Source: Fragilaria crotonensis (lineage: Eukaryota > Bacillariophyta > Fragilariophyceae > Fragilariales > Fragilariaceae). From it: 64,000 nt of DNA. Below are positions 35,156-46,031 of this stretch, piece after piece. Below the pieces are notes generated by a model, which was given only the letters and a program-made list of their open reading frames with translations, was not told where the DNA came from and ran no database searches. The position numbers and the translations under genes were made by a program. Position 1 is the stretch's first letter. The number at the start of each line of letters is the position of its first letter. The stretch lies in contig JAKSYS010000258.1 in NCBI GenBank assembly GCA_022925895.1, forward strand, positions 1 through 64,000. Direction: 5' to 3'.

Positions 35156-36317
35156 CACCGGGTACAGTATTTAGTCTGGATGGGCAAATAGCCTGGATTC
35201 CTAAATACTGTGGTCCAGACTAATATATGTTTGAAACTAATTTTCGCCATAAGGGCATCATAAAAAGTCGGTATTTTTCATTTGGCTTCTGAATCGCTAA
35301 TAGTACGAATCGTAGATGTGTTTCCTGACGTCCCTGGAGGTTCCGGAATTTCGGCTCTTTTATGTGTCTCATACCTTTCACGCAGATTATCTACCAGAAA
35401 TATGTTCGACGAACACCTAAATAATTCCACGTTTCAAAATGATAGAATGTCTTCTGTTGAACCACAATAATAAAAACCGTGCTTAAGTTTTGGAACTTTG
35501 TTAACATCGTTTGTTATGACAAGTACGACATCGATTCAATGTCTTGGATGAACCTAGTACTATGTAGGGATATTTGGAAAAGACGTTGGCTCTTGAGCCA
35601 TTGGCTCTTGAGCCAGAGGCTCTTGAGTCATTGGCTCTTGAGTCATTGGCTCTTGAGCCACTGGCTCAAGAGCCAGTTTACTTCGTCGAACTAGTCGAGG
35701 AACGTGTTTTCCTTAAATGAGAACTCGCCAAACGGGGAACGAAAGAAATGACAGGTCATCTATGGTTGCTATATAGCATTTTCTGTAAGCATCGGCGAAA
35801 CAATATTCAAGTATGAAGAGAATACATTAAGCGAATGACAAGCTCTATGACACACAAAAAAGTGTGTTCTTGAGTTTGACTTCGTCGGGGGCTGTTGTTC
35901 AGCCGTTGGCTCTTGAGCCAGCGGCTCTTGAGACAACGGCTGCCGACACTTCAAATGTCTTATATCCTTAAGTAAGATTTCATAAGACGTCGATTCCATT
36001 GTCGCAAAGTCTAAGCTCAAGTTCTTTACTTAAAGCTCAAAATTTGTCACGTCATGCAATTAATGTACCTAATGATCCGGACATTTGAAGGGGTGATGGA
36101 ACGTGGAATATTTGTCCGGCGTGATGAACGAAGTTGTAAATTAGTACTGTATACGTAGCCACTATACACTTAAAGGTAAAAGAGCCGAAATTCCGGAACC
36201 TCCTGGTATCCGTGCGCCAATATTCGCAAATTGGCCGATCCAGACTAATTTATGTTTGGGGTCAAAAAATGGAGTGTTGCACAATAGTCTGGACCAGACT
36301 AAATACTGTACCCGGTG
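35156..36317. mobile_element. Non-autonomous element with 26-bp inverted ends and TA duplication (Tc1/mariner-like)
   Basis: The ends are perfect inverses: 35154-35179 starts TACACCGGGTACAGTATTTA and 36294-36319 is its exact inverse. Taking the outer TA as a target duplication leaves an element of 1,162 bp. Homology between the arms continues inward for about 200 bp, including AGGTTCCGGAATTTCGGCTC at 35,338 and its inverse at 36,180. No transposase frame is present. The TA duplication and arm structure fit a Tc1/mariner-type element moved by another copy; the superfamily is inference. Confidence 0.78.
35586..35675. repeat. 15-bp repeat TTGGCTCTTGAGCCA, about 5 copies
   Basis: The near-palindromic word GGCTCTTGAGCC and variants recur every 15 bp. 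The array closes with the inverse CTGGCTCAAGAGCCAG. Two more copies lie at 35,903-35,935. All are inside the inverted-repeat element. Confidence 0.8.
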
Positions 36318-36319
36318 TA

Positions 36320-37055
36320 GTGAAATGTCAAATCCTCCACTCACAGACACACGTACACATGTTTAGTCTTGTCAAGGTTGGCAAAAAATGAGAGTCACAA
36401 AAAAGGCAACGAAGATAGCGGTACTAGTACTCGAATCATATAAAACTCCGAGGAGTTGTATTGTGTGCATTGTTCCTTGTACAAGTTGTACCAGGTACTA
36501 AAAAATACTACGAGTAGCTATGGGTGTGTACTCGGAGTATGAATGAATGTTCTATATAAATTTTTATACACATTGTCTTCCGCGCATATATTAAAAAGGT
36601 TTTCGGACTTCTATATTACTGTATCATAAGTTGTAAAATTCCGCTAAGCAGTCTGTGCTCTGTTCATATGGAACGAGACATGAGTCTTGGGTGTCGATCT
36701 CTTGCAAATGGCGTTGGGCTATCAGTATGTGCTGCTGTAAACCAATCGATGCCTAATTGATCGAATCAAAAGGTGTTCTTTTGCGTTAGTTTAGATTCAA
36801 TTGTTCTTCTTGGAATTCAGTTCACCAGCTACTATTACTACGTCACTAAAACATACTATTACGCAGAGTGATTTAGCCACTTTCAGTAGTATGGGGGAAA
36901 AAAAAATTGGCAGTACCTCCTTCTTTGTGAAACATTTTAGGCGACATCAAAGAGCCTCTCATTTTTCATCGATAAGGAGGGTCTTACTCCCTCAAGACTT
37001 CCATCGCCCACATCAATCTTTTCTTGTAGCTTTGGTTCAAGCATCATTGTTCGTC
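36320..37055. other. Spacer upstream of the SET-domain gene
   Basis: The first 300 bases are AT-rich and carry GTAC words. The frame of the next gene is open from about 36,801 and includes an ATG at 36,891. That would place 55 hydrophilic residues before the signal peptide, so I keep this as likely 5' leader. Confidence 0.45.
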
Positions 37056-39536
37056 ATGAGGATACCACTTGTTATTCCAATCGTGCTCCTCATAAACCTG
37101 GTTGGATTCTCCACAGTCGCCGCCGACGTTCTCAGCACGGAGTCGTGCGTCGATGGAGTGTGCGATAGCGTAGCAGAAACTGCTGACGACCAGTGCTCAC
37201 TGTACATTGCTCCCTCGCTCATTCCCCAAGCTGGAATGGGAGTTTTTACTACTGTTGACATCCCGATGGGATCGAACGTTGGAGAGGCTGAGATGTACAT
37301 TCCCCTCGCCGACAAATACAAGACTATCCCATACCGCGGGCAACACCGTTGGTTGTCATGGCTTGACTACGTTCGCGGGACGACAAATTTCCGCATTCCT
37401 CAGAACAAGGCTCTGGCGACTATCAGCCCCAAGAAGTTGAAGCGTTCAGCTACAGGCCCTCAGTATGTAGATGATCTCTATCGAGTAGACGCTTTTGCCC
37501 CAGGCCTCGCTTCTATGGCTGTTGCTAACCCAAAATTGGCGAACATTGTACTCACGGATCCTCTGCCTAAGCGTGATGGTATGGGATTGCATCGAAAGAC
37601 TGATCCAGGTACTGGAGCATTCACTGCCCATCATGGAGCAAGCTTTGTCGCCAACAAAGACATTGCTGCTGGGTCTGAGCTCTATATCGAAGCGACTGAC
37701 GAACAAAGGGAGAACAAAAAGTTTCCCAAACCAGAGTCTACTGCAAGTCCAGATTGGCTTAAAAAGAACGGAGTCTGCATTGACAATCTTCGTGTCGGAC
37801 CATCCACCATCCCCCAAGCAGGTAGGGGCGCATTTGCGAAACGCCTGCTTCCAAGCGGCTCGCTCATTGCGCCGAGCAGTCTGGCTGTGATCAAAAGGGA
37901 TGATCTTGTTATCTTTGAAGCCAACGAAAATGCCAGTCACTATGAGAAGGTTCTGAACAAAGACAAAGTAATGGGTCATGAACTCATCTTGAACTATTGC
38001 TTCGGGCATCCGGATTCGCCGTTGTTGCTCTTACCCCTGTCGCCTGTTGTGAATTTCATAAACCACAACGGGGTTGAAGCAAACGCTGAGATTCGATGGC
38101 CAGCTGATTCTCAATTGAAGGAAAAATGGATGCATTTGCACCCGCTTGAGATGATTGACATCAGTGGGACGCCCATGCTGGAGATTGTCGCACTTCGCGA
38201 CATTAATCCTGACGAAGAGATTTTCCTTGACTACGGCAAAAGTTGGAGTGATGCTTGGCAACAGCATATTGAAACATGGAGCCCTACACCCGAACATGAA
38301 CAATATGTCTCCGCAAATGATTATCTAGCGAGTGAAGCCTTCAGCATCAGAACAATCGAGGAGCAGGAACAGGATCCATACCCAAGCAATCTTCAACTCG
38401 TGTGTTTTATCCGTAATACACTGTACAACGATGAGTGTCGAGTTCCTTGCGACATCCTAGAACGAGTACAGGAAGACGGTGAAACTTACTACTCTGTGTC
38501 ATACAATGCTACGCGACATGCTGCACAAACCAAGCGCATGATTGCTTGGGACGTCTGCGCTGATGACAGAGACGAGATCTATGCCCAGTATCTCCCGGCA
38601 GAGCAAATCACGCTCATCGACAAGTGGGCAACGAAAGACCAGCACCTTGATATTGCATTTCGGCATGAGATTGGAGTGCCAGACAACTTCTTTCCAGAGT
38701 TGTGGATGCAGCCGGCTATTTATGAAGTGTCACCGATACCGCCTCTGAAACCGGGAGAACATGTTGCGATCACTTGGAAGCACAATTCCAAGCCAGTCAC
38801 TCGCAATGCCCTGTACGTCGGCCTGCCGCCGAACTTCAACGCGTTCCTATATGATTTTGCAGAGCGTATGGGAGTAATGGAAATCTTTCGAAATGTGCTG
38901 AACGGAAGACCTAACGAGATTGGAACCCACCGCTACGTAGATCTCAAGGAAGGCCAGTACTACGTTCAGCGCCCACATTGGAACTCCAACATGCACTGGG
39001 TCATCCCCAACGACGAAGTTGCAAGGAAGAGCTATCTGAAGGCTCTTGGAGCAGGAGGCTTCGACACTGTTTTGGACTCGATTGGTACGAGCTTCGGTAT
39101 GGAGAAACTCACCTGCTTTCACAACACTTTCCTTGGAATTTCGAAGAGTGACGACAGTGTCATCCACTCTGATTTCTATGAGACTCAGAGAAGGAGTTTC
39201 GATTTTCTTCTTCCAATCATAATGGCCAACTCAACGAGACCTGAATTTCACATTCAGAGTTTGGACGGCAACGTAGTGGTCGGGGTGAAGTACCAGTATG
39301 GTACGGCAATCTCCGTGGGTGATTGGACAATGCACAAATCAGCTCCCTGCGACTACACAGATACAGGCGAGATTCGAGTTGTTTCGAGCATTTATTGTTC
39401 AGATATCAAGCCTGAGAACCGCAAGTCCCTCTTGTTCATGTACAATCAAGAACATCCAGCACCATTTCACCACCTATTTGATATCCCGATAAAGGAGTGG
39501 CACTGGGATCATGATGGTATGACCTTGCCAAAGTAA
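37056..39536 (+). CDS. SET-domain protein with signal peptide and possible oxygenase-like C-terminal domain
   Basis: From the Met at 37056 this is 826 residues. The signal peptide (MRIPLVIPIVLLINLVGFST, then VAADVLS) decides the start; an upstream ATG at 36,891 would bury it. Two related SET-type beginnings, SLIPQAGMGVFTTVDIPMGS and STIPQAGRGAFAKRLLPSGS, occur at about 53 and 250. Only the second continues into the core motifs NFINHNG (333-339) and EEIFLDYGK (387-395), which form the AdoMet and active site of lysine methyltransferases. The last 430 residues are not a known SET extension. They hold HSDFYETQRRSFDFLLPI and, downstream, GDWTMHKSAPCDY, a spacing like the HxD...H iron site of 2-oxoglutarate oxygenases. 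SET is fairly sure; the oxygenase reading and the secretory location of a methyltransferase are inference. Confidence 0.78.
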   Translation: MRIPLVIPIVLLINLVGFSTVAADVLSTESCVDGVCDSVAETADDQCSLYIAPSLIPQAGMGVFTTVDIPMGSNVGEAEMYIPLADKYKTIPYRGQHRWLSWLDYVRGTTNFRIPQNKALATISPKKLKRSATGPQYVDDLYRVDAFAPGLASMAVANPKLANIVLTDPLPKRDGMGLHRKTDPGTGAFTAHHGASFVANKDIAAGSELYIEATDEQRENKKFPKPESTASPDWLKKNGVCIDNLRVGPSTIPQAGRGAFAKRLLPSGSLIAPSSLAVIKRDDLVIFEANENASHYEKVLNKDKVMGHELILNYCFGHPDSPLLLLPLSPVVNFINHNGVEANAEIRWPADSQLKEKWMHLHPLEMIDISGTPMLEIVALRDINPDEEIFLDYGKSWSDAWQQHIETWSPTPEHEQYVSANDYLASEAFSIRTIEEQEQDPYPSNLQLVCFIRNTLYNDECRVPCDILERVQEDGETYYSVSYNATRHAAQTKRMIAWDVCADDRDEIYAQYLPAEQITLIDKWATKDQHLDIAFRHEIGVPDNFFPELWMQPAIYEVSPIPPLKPGEHVAITWKHNSKPVTRNALYVGLPPNFNAFLYDFAERMGVMEIFRNVLNGRPNEIGTHRYVDLKEGQYYVQRPHWNSNMHWVIPNDEVARKSYLKALGAGGFDTVLDSIGTSFGMEKLTCFHNTFLGISKSDDSVIHSDFYETQRRSFDFLLPIIMANSTRPEFHIQSLDGNVVVGVKYQYGTAISVGDWTMHKSAPCDYTDTGEIRVVSSIYCSDIKPENRKSLLFMYNQEHPAPFHHLFDIPIKEWHWDHDGMTLPK

Positions 39537-39987
39537 AATCAAATGTCCCAGGAAGGTCTCACGCATCGGTATCATTCTTTCGGACCTTGATGCGCTCGGT
39601 TCGGACCTCAACGTTGAACTACATTACATTTCGCTCCATTTGCACTTCCCATGCCCTGATACATGTTTCATTAAGCAAATTAGGTTCTACACTGGTCGTT
39701 TTACAGTGCTTGTTTTCGAGTAACGTTTCCTCCTATGCATACCAGGTACCACTACCTCGTACCATGGTACAATACTACTTATCGTAGGAGTAGACGTACT
39801 TCAGGGAGAACAGCCAAACACACAAACGCGCCAAAATTTTCAAATCAATTCCTCCCAGATCCCAGAGATCCCAAAACCACCGTTAATTCCATCTTCCATC
39901 CAACAACCAACCGAGTCATCGAAAAATTGCATGGCTCTGCTCCTCTACTCTCATTCATATCCTCACATAAGTAAATTTTGACTATCA
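39537..39987. other. Spacer between the SET gene and EXO1
   Basis: This is a short intergenic stretch with a GTAC-rich part at 39,730-39,790. No gene or structured repeat was seen. It likely includes the EXO1 promoter. Confidence 0.45.
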
Positions 39988-42659
39988 ATGGGCATTCAAG
40001 GTCTTCTGAAAGGCTTGCAAGGCTATTCTGAGAAGAGTAATATTCGACGATTTTCGAATCAATCGATAGCAATAGATGCTTCCTCCTGGCTGCATAAGTC
40101 CGTTTATTCCATTTCAGAAAAATATGTCGAGTCGTCAGAACGATCAAGGACAGAGCTGGATGCATCATCCGTACGTGTTGCCACTCAGTACATGCAGAAA
40201 CGATGCCAAGAGCTCTTTTCGAGTGCCAATATTGCCAAATTGTACCTTGTTTTTGATGGAAAACGATGTCCTCTCAAGGCGGTTACGAACGACGAACGAG
40301 AGGAGCGACGCAACAAGAACCTCAAAGAAGCTCGACATTTCAGAAAACAAGGTCGACGCGACAAGGCTGAAGAGAAATACAGAATGTGCATCAAAATTCA
40401 TGCGGCTTTTGCCGATGCAGTCGCCGATGCGCTACAAAAGATCTATGCACGTGATAATCGCCTCAAATGTATATTTTCGCCATACGAGGCAGATGCCCAA
40501 TTAGCAAGACTTTGCGTCGACAAAGTTGCGGATGCTATAATTACGGAAGACTCGGATGTGCTTGTGTATAGTGCCTCCTGTCACATCTCGATACCCATCA
40601 TTTATAAACTTGATCGACAAACAGGTGACTGCGACCTCCTCAGCATGGATTGGTTGATCTTCCCAACTGACCGAAATCGACCAGCTCCATCAGCAAAGAA
40701 GAGCGGTGGAGCGCTTGATTCAGTTCTGCAGTCGCTTGCTGATCGTCAACGCAAACGCCCGGGCTTGGGTGCGCGGTTGTTCGTGCAGGCATGCGTTCTA
40801 GCAGGAAGCGACTATTCTCCAAGCAAGCTAAATGGAATCGGCTTGGTAAACGCCTTCAAGCTCCTCCGAGATAATGCACATCGACCATGCAACGACCGCT
40901 TCCGATACCTGCTCGATGGGCTGGCCAAGAAGTACAAGGGGTCGAAGGACATGCAAGCATACGAGAATCTGTTGGCACAGAGTGAAGCTGTCTTCTACCA
41001 TCATCCAGTCCTCAATGACAAAAACGAAATGGCTTTTTTGACCTGTCTCAGATCATCCACCATTAACGCCGATGGTCCATACGATTACCATCCACTACTG
41101 GATCGTTTCGGGGAAGATCTTTGGTTCCTAGGTCATATCGATGAATGTCGAGGTGGGATCCCAAATCTTCCTGATACACCAATCAGCCATGCGACGCAGT
41201 TCCCGGTTAAAGAGATTGTCCTGAAAGCGAGTACTGGGATGCAAGAAAGTGTGGAAGATATGGCATCTAAACGTCGTAGAGTGGACGATGGTGCAGGCGC
41301 AAATGAGGCGCTTCTACTAGTGCAATCTGTGAAGAATCCCTACAACAAGTCCTCCCGTAAACCATTCGAGGATGTTTCAAACAAGGAAACAAGCACCAAT
41401 CCCTTTGAAAGCTTTTCCTTTGGTCAGGCTCAGACTAAGAAGAATGATGGTTACTCAGCCTATGTCCGTAATCGGAGTGACCTCCGATTCACCAAACGGA
41501 AATTCAACGAGAACGGAAAGCCTGTCAATCCAAACTACAAAGTGAATACAAGGGACATAGTTAAACCTGCGTTGTTTCGATCGTCAAGCAAAACAGCGGG
41601 AGTCCAGGTGACCCACACGTCATGCAATGCAAAAGCAAACGTAGACGTGCCTCAAAGTACCGATATCGATCTGCTAGTCGACGAAACCTTTTCGGCGAGA
41701 GCAACCGAAGCCGCCAATATCGCAGAGATTGGAGCTGAAAACCCTCCTTTTCATGAGTCGAGCGGGCTGTGGACTGAGGTTTCTAGCAATGTCGTGACTT
41801 CGAGTGACTCGGAGGGCATTGTTACAATCCTGCAAGCGAAACACTTTCGGAATCGTTTTCGAATATTGATGATTCTGCGCGATTCGGGGTGGAAATTTTG
41901 GATTTGTGTGAACAGGAGGAGTGTATGGAACCTCCTTTGCTTTTCAGGTCCCATTCCCTTTCCAGTGGCGTGAGCGATTCTTTTTCGCATGCGCGCCGAG
42001 AATTGACCGCAAAGGTCTCCCATGTAGAAAACACATCGTCGCACGAAGTGTACTGCCTGCCAGAATGCGATGGCGTCCAAAGCCCATACTTCGTAAGTTC
42101 CTCTGTGAATGCTCGGAGAGTTACGCTAGAGACGCCAGCACCGTCTCTCGACGAGTTTGAATGCACGGGAACTTATGTCAACCTGGCACTTAGTTCAGTG
42201 AAACGGAGAGAGAAACCATCGTCGCCTGGCGACGAATCCGTGCTTTCTGAGGTGGACGAAATGGTGGCTGCCGCGATTCCTTATCAATCGGTTCTTTCTC
42301 GTCCTCGCCATTCAACGTGCTTGGATTTGCATGGAGATGATGTTGCCATCGAGACGCCGTCAAACAGCAGATCGTTCCTAAGAAGCGGAGGGACAATACT
42401 AGCGTCTACCGCTACACCTTTTCAGAACAATTTCAATCCGATCCAGCGCCACAGCAGCCGACCGAGTTCGCGTACAAGTAAACAAATGAAAATCTACGAT
42501 GCTTTGGTCCAAGCTGACTTAGCGTCGTCCATGGAGAAAAGGCTGGCGAAGTCCTTTGTCCAGAAGAAGGATTCGAAGAATCGGATCACCTCATACTTCG
42601 GGTATCCAAGTGTTGTCGCGGAGTCCATGGGAGATGACGGCAACTTCATGGGTCTCTAG
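39988..42659 (+). CDS. EXO1: Exonuclease 1 (XPG/Rad2 family), with one frame break
   Basis: The N-terminal nuclease domain is unmistakable: MGIQGLLKGL at the very start, AIDASSWLH, LVFDGKRCP, YEADAQLARL, ITEDSDVLVY and AGSDYSPSKLNGIG carry the metal-binding acidic residues and the helix-hairpin-helix. EXO1 chews one strand 5' to 3' in mismatch repair and recombination, in the nucleus. The first frame would stop at 41,973. The second frame, reading naturally from about 41,820 (NPASETLSESF), carries the disordered tail to 42,659. The full span is one base short of a multiple of three, so one missing base at about 41,800-41,825 explains it; no fitting intron was found. The tail ends with KNRITSYF, resembling a PCNA-binding box. 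The gene ends tail-to-tail with the ubiquitin ligase, 87 bp away. Confidence 0.88.
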
Positions 42660-42746
42660 ATTTCTCAATTAACACAGACACTGATTTAAAAAAGGATATG
42701 CTCCCCAATTCTACTGTTCACTTCCTGTTGATGATATGTATGCTGC

Positions 42747-44204
42747 TTAAATGTGCGATCGGCGTCGACTGACGCGACGGCGGGTCGGCTGGGCTTCTGG
42801 GTCGAAAGGGCCCGAAAAATCGGAACGCTGCGCCATGGCTTCCAAAAATTCATGAGCTTCTTCACCACTCATAATGATGCGATCAACAACTGTGTTAAAA
42901 CTGGAACAATTATTGCACTGAACCCCAAGAAAGTGCCACGCCCTTCCATGGTCATGCTCCTCACAGTCGTTGCATTGGATGTTAACCACACGACATAGCT
43001 CTGGTGGGACGGGTTGCAAGGCGACACCTGCCGCCATGGCATTCCACGTGGGCATCATGCGTTCCTTAGTCTCGGCCGTCTTTTTACAGACGGGACACCG
43101 AGAATCGTGAGCCGCCAACTGACGAAAGCAGTCCCAATGAATCGCATGTCCGCAGGGCATTTCGTGACTTGCCGAACGCGACGAGAACAAGTATTCCTGG
43201 CAGACGGGACAGTTTGACTTGTACTTGCCGTCCTTGCAGTTGTGGTTGTCGTAGAGTGTACGATCAATGCACATGCCACAGTCGTGACAGTGCTTGAAGT
43301 TTTCGGCCCCACCGACGCGGCAAAAGCCACAGTCGGGGCAATGGTAAGGACGCTCCTCATCCGACATCCACAAGTTGCAGATGTTGCAGTGGTATTCACC
43401 GAACTGGACGAAGCATGAGACGCAGTTGTTGCTGTCGGGAATAAAAAAAAAGTAAGACCAAGCGGTTTCGAATTTTTCAAGGATTCAGCACAGGGCGAAA
43501 GTGACCACTCACGTCTTGCTGCCCTGCCTGGTAAAGCATTTACGGCAAATGACCTCCTTTACAGCAAAGCGATCAATAGTGTGATGTGTATCTTCTGGAG
43601 CCTGATTCATATTTGTGAAGGAACTGGGCAAGGAAGAAGAACGTGGGTATCGACGACGAACCTGCTGCACAACAATCTTGGGCGGGAGTACGGGACAATC
43701 GTCATGGCAAATCCTGCACCCAAAGGCCGCACCGCAACAAGGGGCAATCATGGTGCAATTTCTAGCATAATGAGTACATTCCGGACGTGTGAGCTCTGCC
43801 CTCTTCGTTTGCTCGTTGCAGAGAGGACCAGATGCAGTGAAAGATGAGAAGGATTCCTGCAGGAGATCCGCTGACGGGATCGCTTGAGATTGATTGAAAT
43901 CATGGTTCTGGTGTGAGTAGTAGTTGGTCTCTGCCCCTCCGGGGGAGACATCAAGCTCGGGAGGTGTCGTCGTTCCTCCACCACCAATACTGGAGCGACG
44001 ACCATCCATCAAGTGCTGGATGGAGCGACGACGTTCATTTTCAGGAATGGAATGATCTGCCAGGATAGCCTTGATGCTGGCACGACGCTGTCGTTCCTCG
44101 TCTTGCGACATGCTCCCTCGTCTCTGCTGTTGCTGCACCGTTGGTGCGGATACAACTTCTGTATCCATGGCCTCGCCGGCATCGACATCCATATCGTCAC
44201 TCAT
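42747..44204 (-). CDS. CHY/CTCHY/RING zinc-finger E3 ubiquitin ligase, RCHY1 (PIRH2)-like
   Basis: There are two exons on the minus strand, 44204-43513 and 43431-42747. The 81-bp intron has donor GTGAGT, acceptor GACAG and a T-rich tract, giving 458 residues. After a disordered N-terminus comes the CHY zinc finger (CTHYARNC, APCCGAAFGCRICHDDC, CRKCF, NNCVSC). The CTCHY finger follows (YHCNICNLW, YHCPDCGFC, HCHDCGMC). The RING domain is CPVCQEYLF, then MPCGHAIHWDCF, then CPVCKK. The protein ends in a zinc-ribbon. This domain order is that of RCHY1, an E3 ligase in p53 turnover in animals and stress responses in plants. The N-terminus has repeated basophilic kinase-like motifs (RRGS, RRAS, RRRS, RRSS), suggesting phosphorylation. 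An upstream TTG is open but the ATG at 44204 is the first Met. Confidence 0.92.
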
Positions 44205-46031
44205 GATAAACTGATGGGGCACTTGTAAGCTCTTTGCAAGGAATTGCAACACGTATTTATAGTTGCAACAGAGGTCACGGCACACAGCAAACAACAAAAT
44301 GCGTATTCTGAGGCGGTCACTGAAGCTGAATGAGTTTCGTCGTAAAAGACTACACAGGCACTAGTAGTACTTGTACCAGTAATCTGATGGCTGCAGCAAG
44401 TGCCACAGTCTTCAGTATTCAGTATACGTTTACCAAAGGTGTACAGTGAAAACGCTGTCTTCGTGGGGTCATCCCATGAAGTGATACTCGAGTAAATATG
44501 TTCGAGGTCACCACAATCAGAACATCCTACTTGTCAACATGTCCATCAGTCAGCAGTCAGCAGTCAACAGTACCGGTAACAGGTACTAGTACCCGTAAGC
44601 CAGTATTGGTACTACTAGTCAATAGTTCGACAACGTACAAGGTACCACCAAGTACAACGTACATGTACCGAACCATTGTTGGCTTACGATTGACCTGAAC
44701 AAACTTCCCCTTGCAGGCACCCTTCTCCACACTGATACTGTACACTCTACCGCTTCCATACAGCTTTAGAATAGCATAGCGACTCGATGTAATGTCCTTT
44801 TTGTCATCCATAGAACTGACACACCTTGAGCCCATGAATATGATATTGTCCCTCACCTTCATTCAGTGTTAGATAAATCAATCGCTCATCATTGTATCGG
44901 GTATTGATCTACCGGGTGTTCCTCTGGAGCTTCAGGCTCATCCAAAATCAACGTGCTGATCCTGACAGTCTGATATCATTTGAACCATGAGGAAGTATTG
45001 GTTTAATGTTTTATCTGCCCAAGCTGCTGGTCTCAATGACTTACCTGGTGGTGATTACCAAATAAAATGTATGGTACACGCCAAGGGCTTAGAGTTGCGC
45101 TCTTTGTGCAGTGCTTGAAGCTATCCTCCATCAATTACAGGAATGAGGGGGATAAATTCTAAGCATACTAGACAAGGACGTGGGAATTTCTTGATCAAAC
45201 ATCAGCAGAGATAGTTTGCAGGTAAACTATGTCCGTACTTTCTATGTTTTTGGTAGACAACAAGTGCTGGCTTTCAGTAGACATGGGATCATTATTCCAC
45301 CTGCACCACCTGACATGTTGTGACAGATGTTAATGAAGCATTCTTCCTGGTGATGGCAGATGGACCTTTGGAAGTATCAAGAAGCAGGAAGGAGACATTC
45401 CTGATGGGAGAATGGCTGATGATACAGATATCCAGATGAGGTAATGTTGAAATTACTTTTGTTGTAGGGTGGAAATCATGAGCTCAAAACTAGAAGAGGA
45501 TGAAATGTGATATATTACTCGTCAGGTCAGCATCTCATTGAAGGACACCTTGTTATATCTGATCAACACTAGGAGAGTGTCTCATTCTTATGGATTGAGC
45601 ACAGATTTAGAAAGGAATGTAGAAATAAGATGACATCATTGTCTTAAGGTGGACTACTAGAAAATGCATCTCATGTATGACTGACAGTGGAGGAGATTGT
45701 TCCGGTACTGCAGTACTACAGTATTTTACCCTGGACATCTGACGACATCTATGATACTGGTACATACAAGCACGTGTACTCTAGTATTGTAGCCGATCTA
45801 CCGTAGCTACCAAGCATGCGGTTCTACCGGTACTATGGTACCAGGTATACGTAGCAGTTACGTTATGATACGTACGGAGTAGTACGCAGTATATGCATAT
45901 ATGCATATCATATATGTTCGACAGTACTCGAGTACTCGAGTACCCCTTAATAGTTCCGGTAGCTACCGGTAGTAGTAGTGCAAGTACTCCGATACACGAA
46001 GGATCCAAAACGATAGGTAGAGACGACAACC
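44205..46031. other. Gene-less spacer, partly CpG-poor, partly GTAC-rich
   Basis: The stretch 44,560-44,690 and the part 45,690-46,010 are dense in GTAC, TACCGGTA and CTCGAGTACTCGAG words. The middle (44,900-45,650) is CpG-poor without coding signs. A short frame at 44,557-44,862 on the minus strand lacks any motif. Confidence 0.45.

Noticed and set aside
41769-41836. A 68-bp intron in EXO1
   Set aside because: The phase fits, but the donor GTGGAC and acceptor TGCAAG are poor and the window's other introns have better signals.
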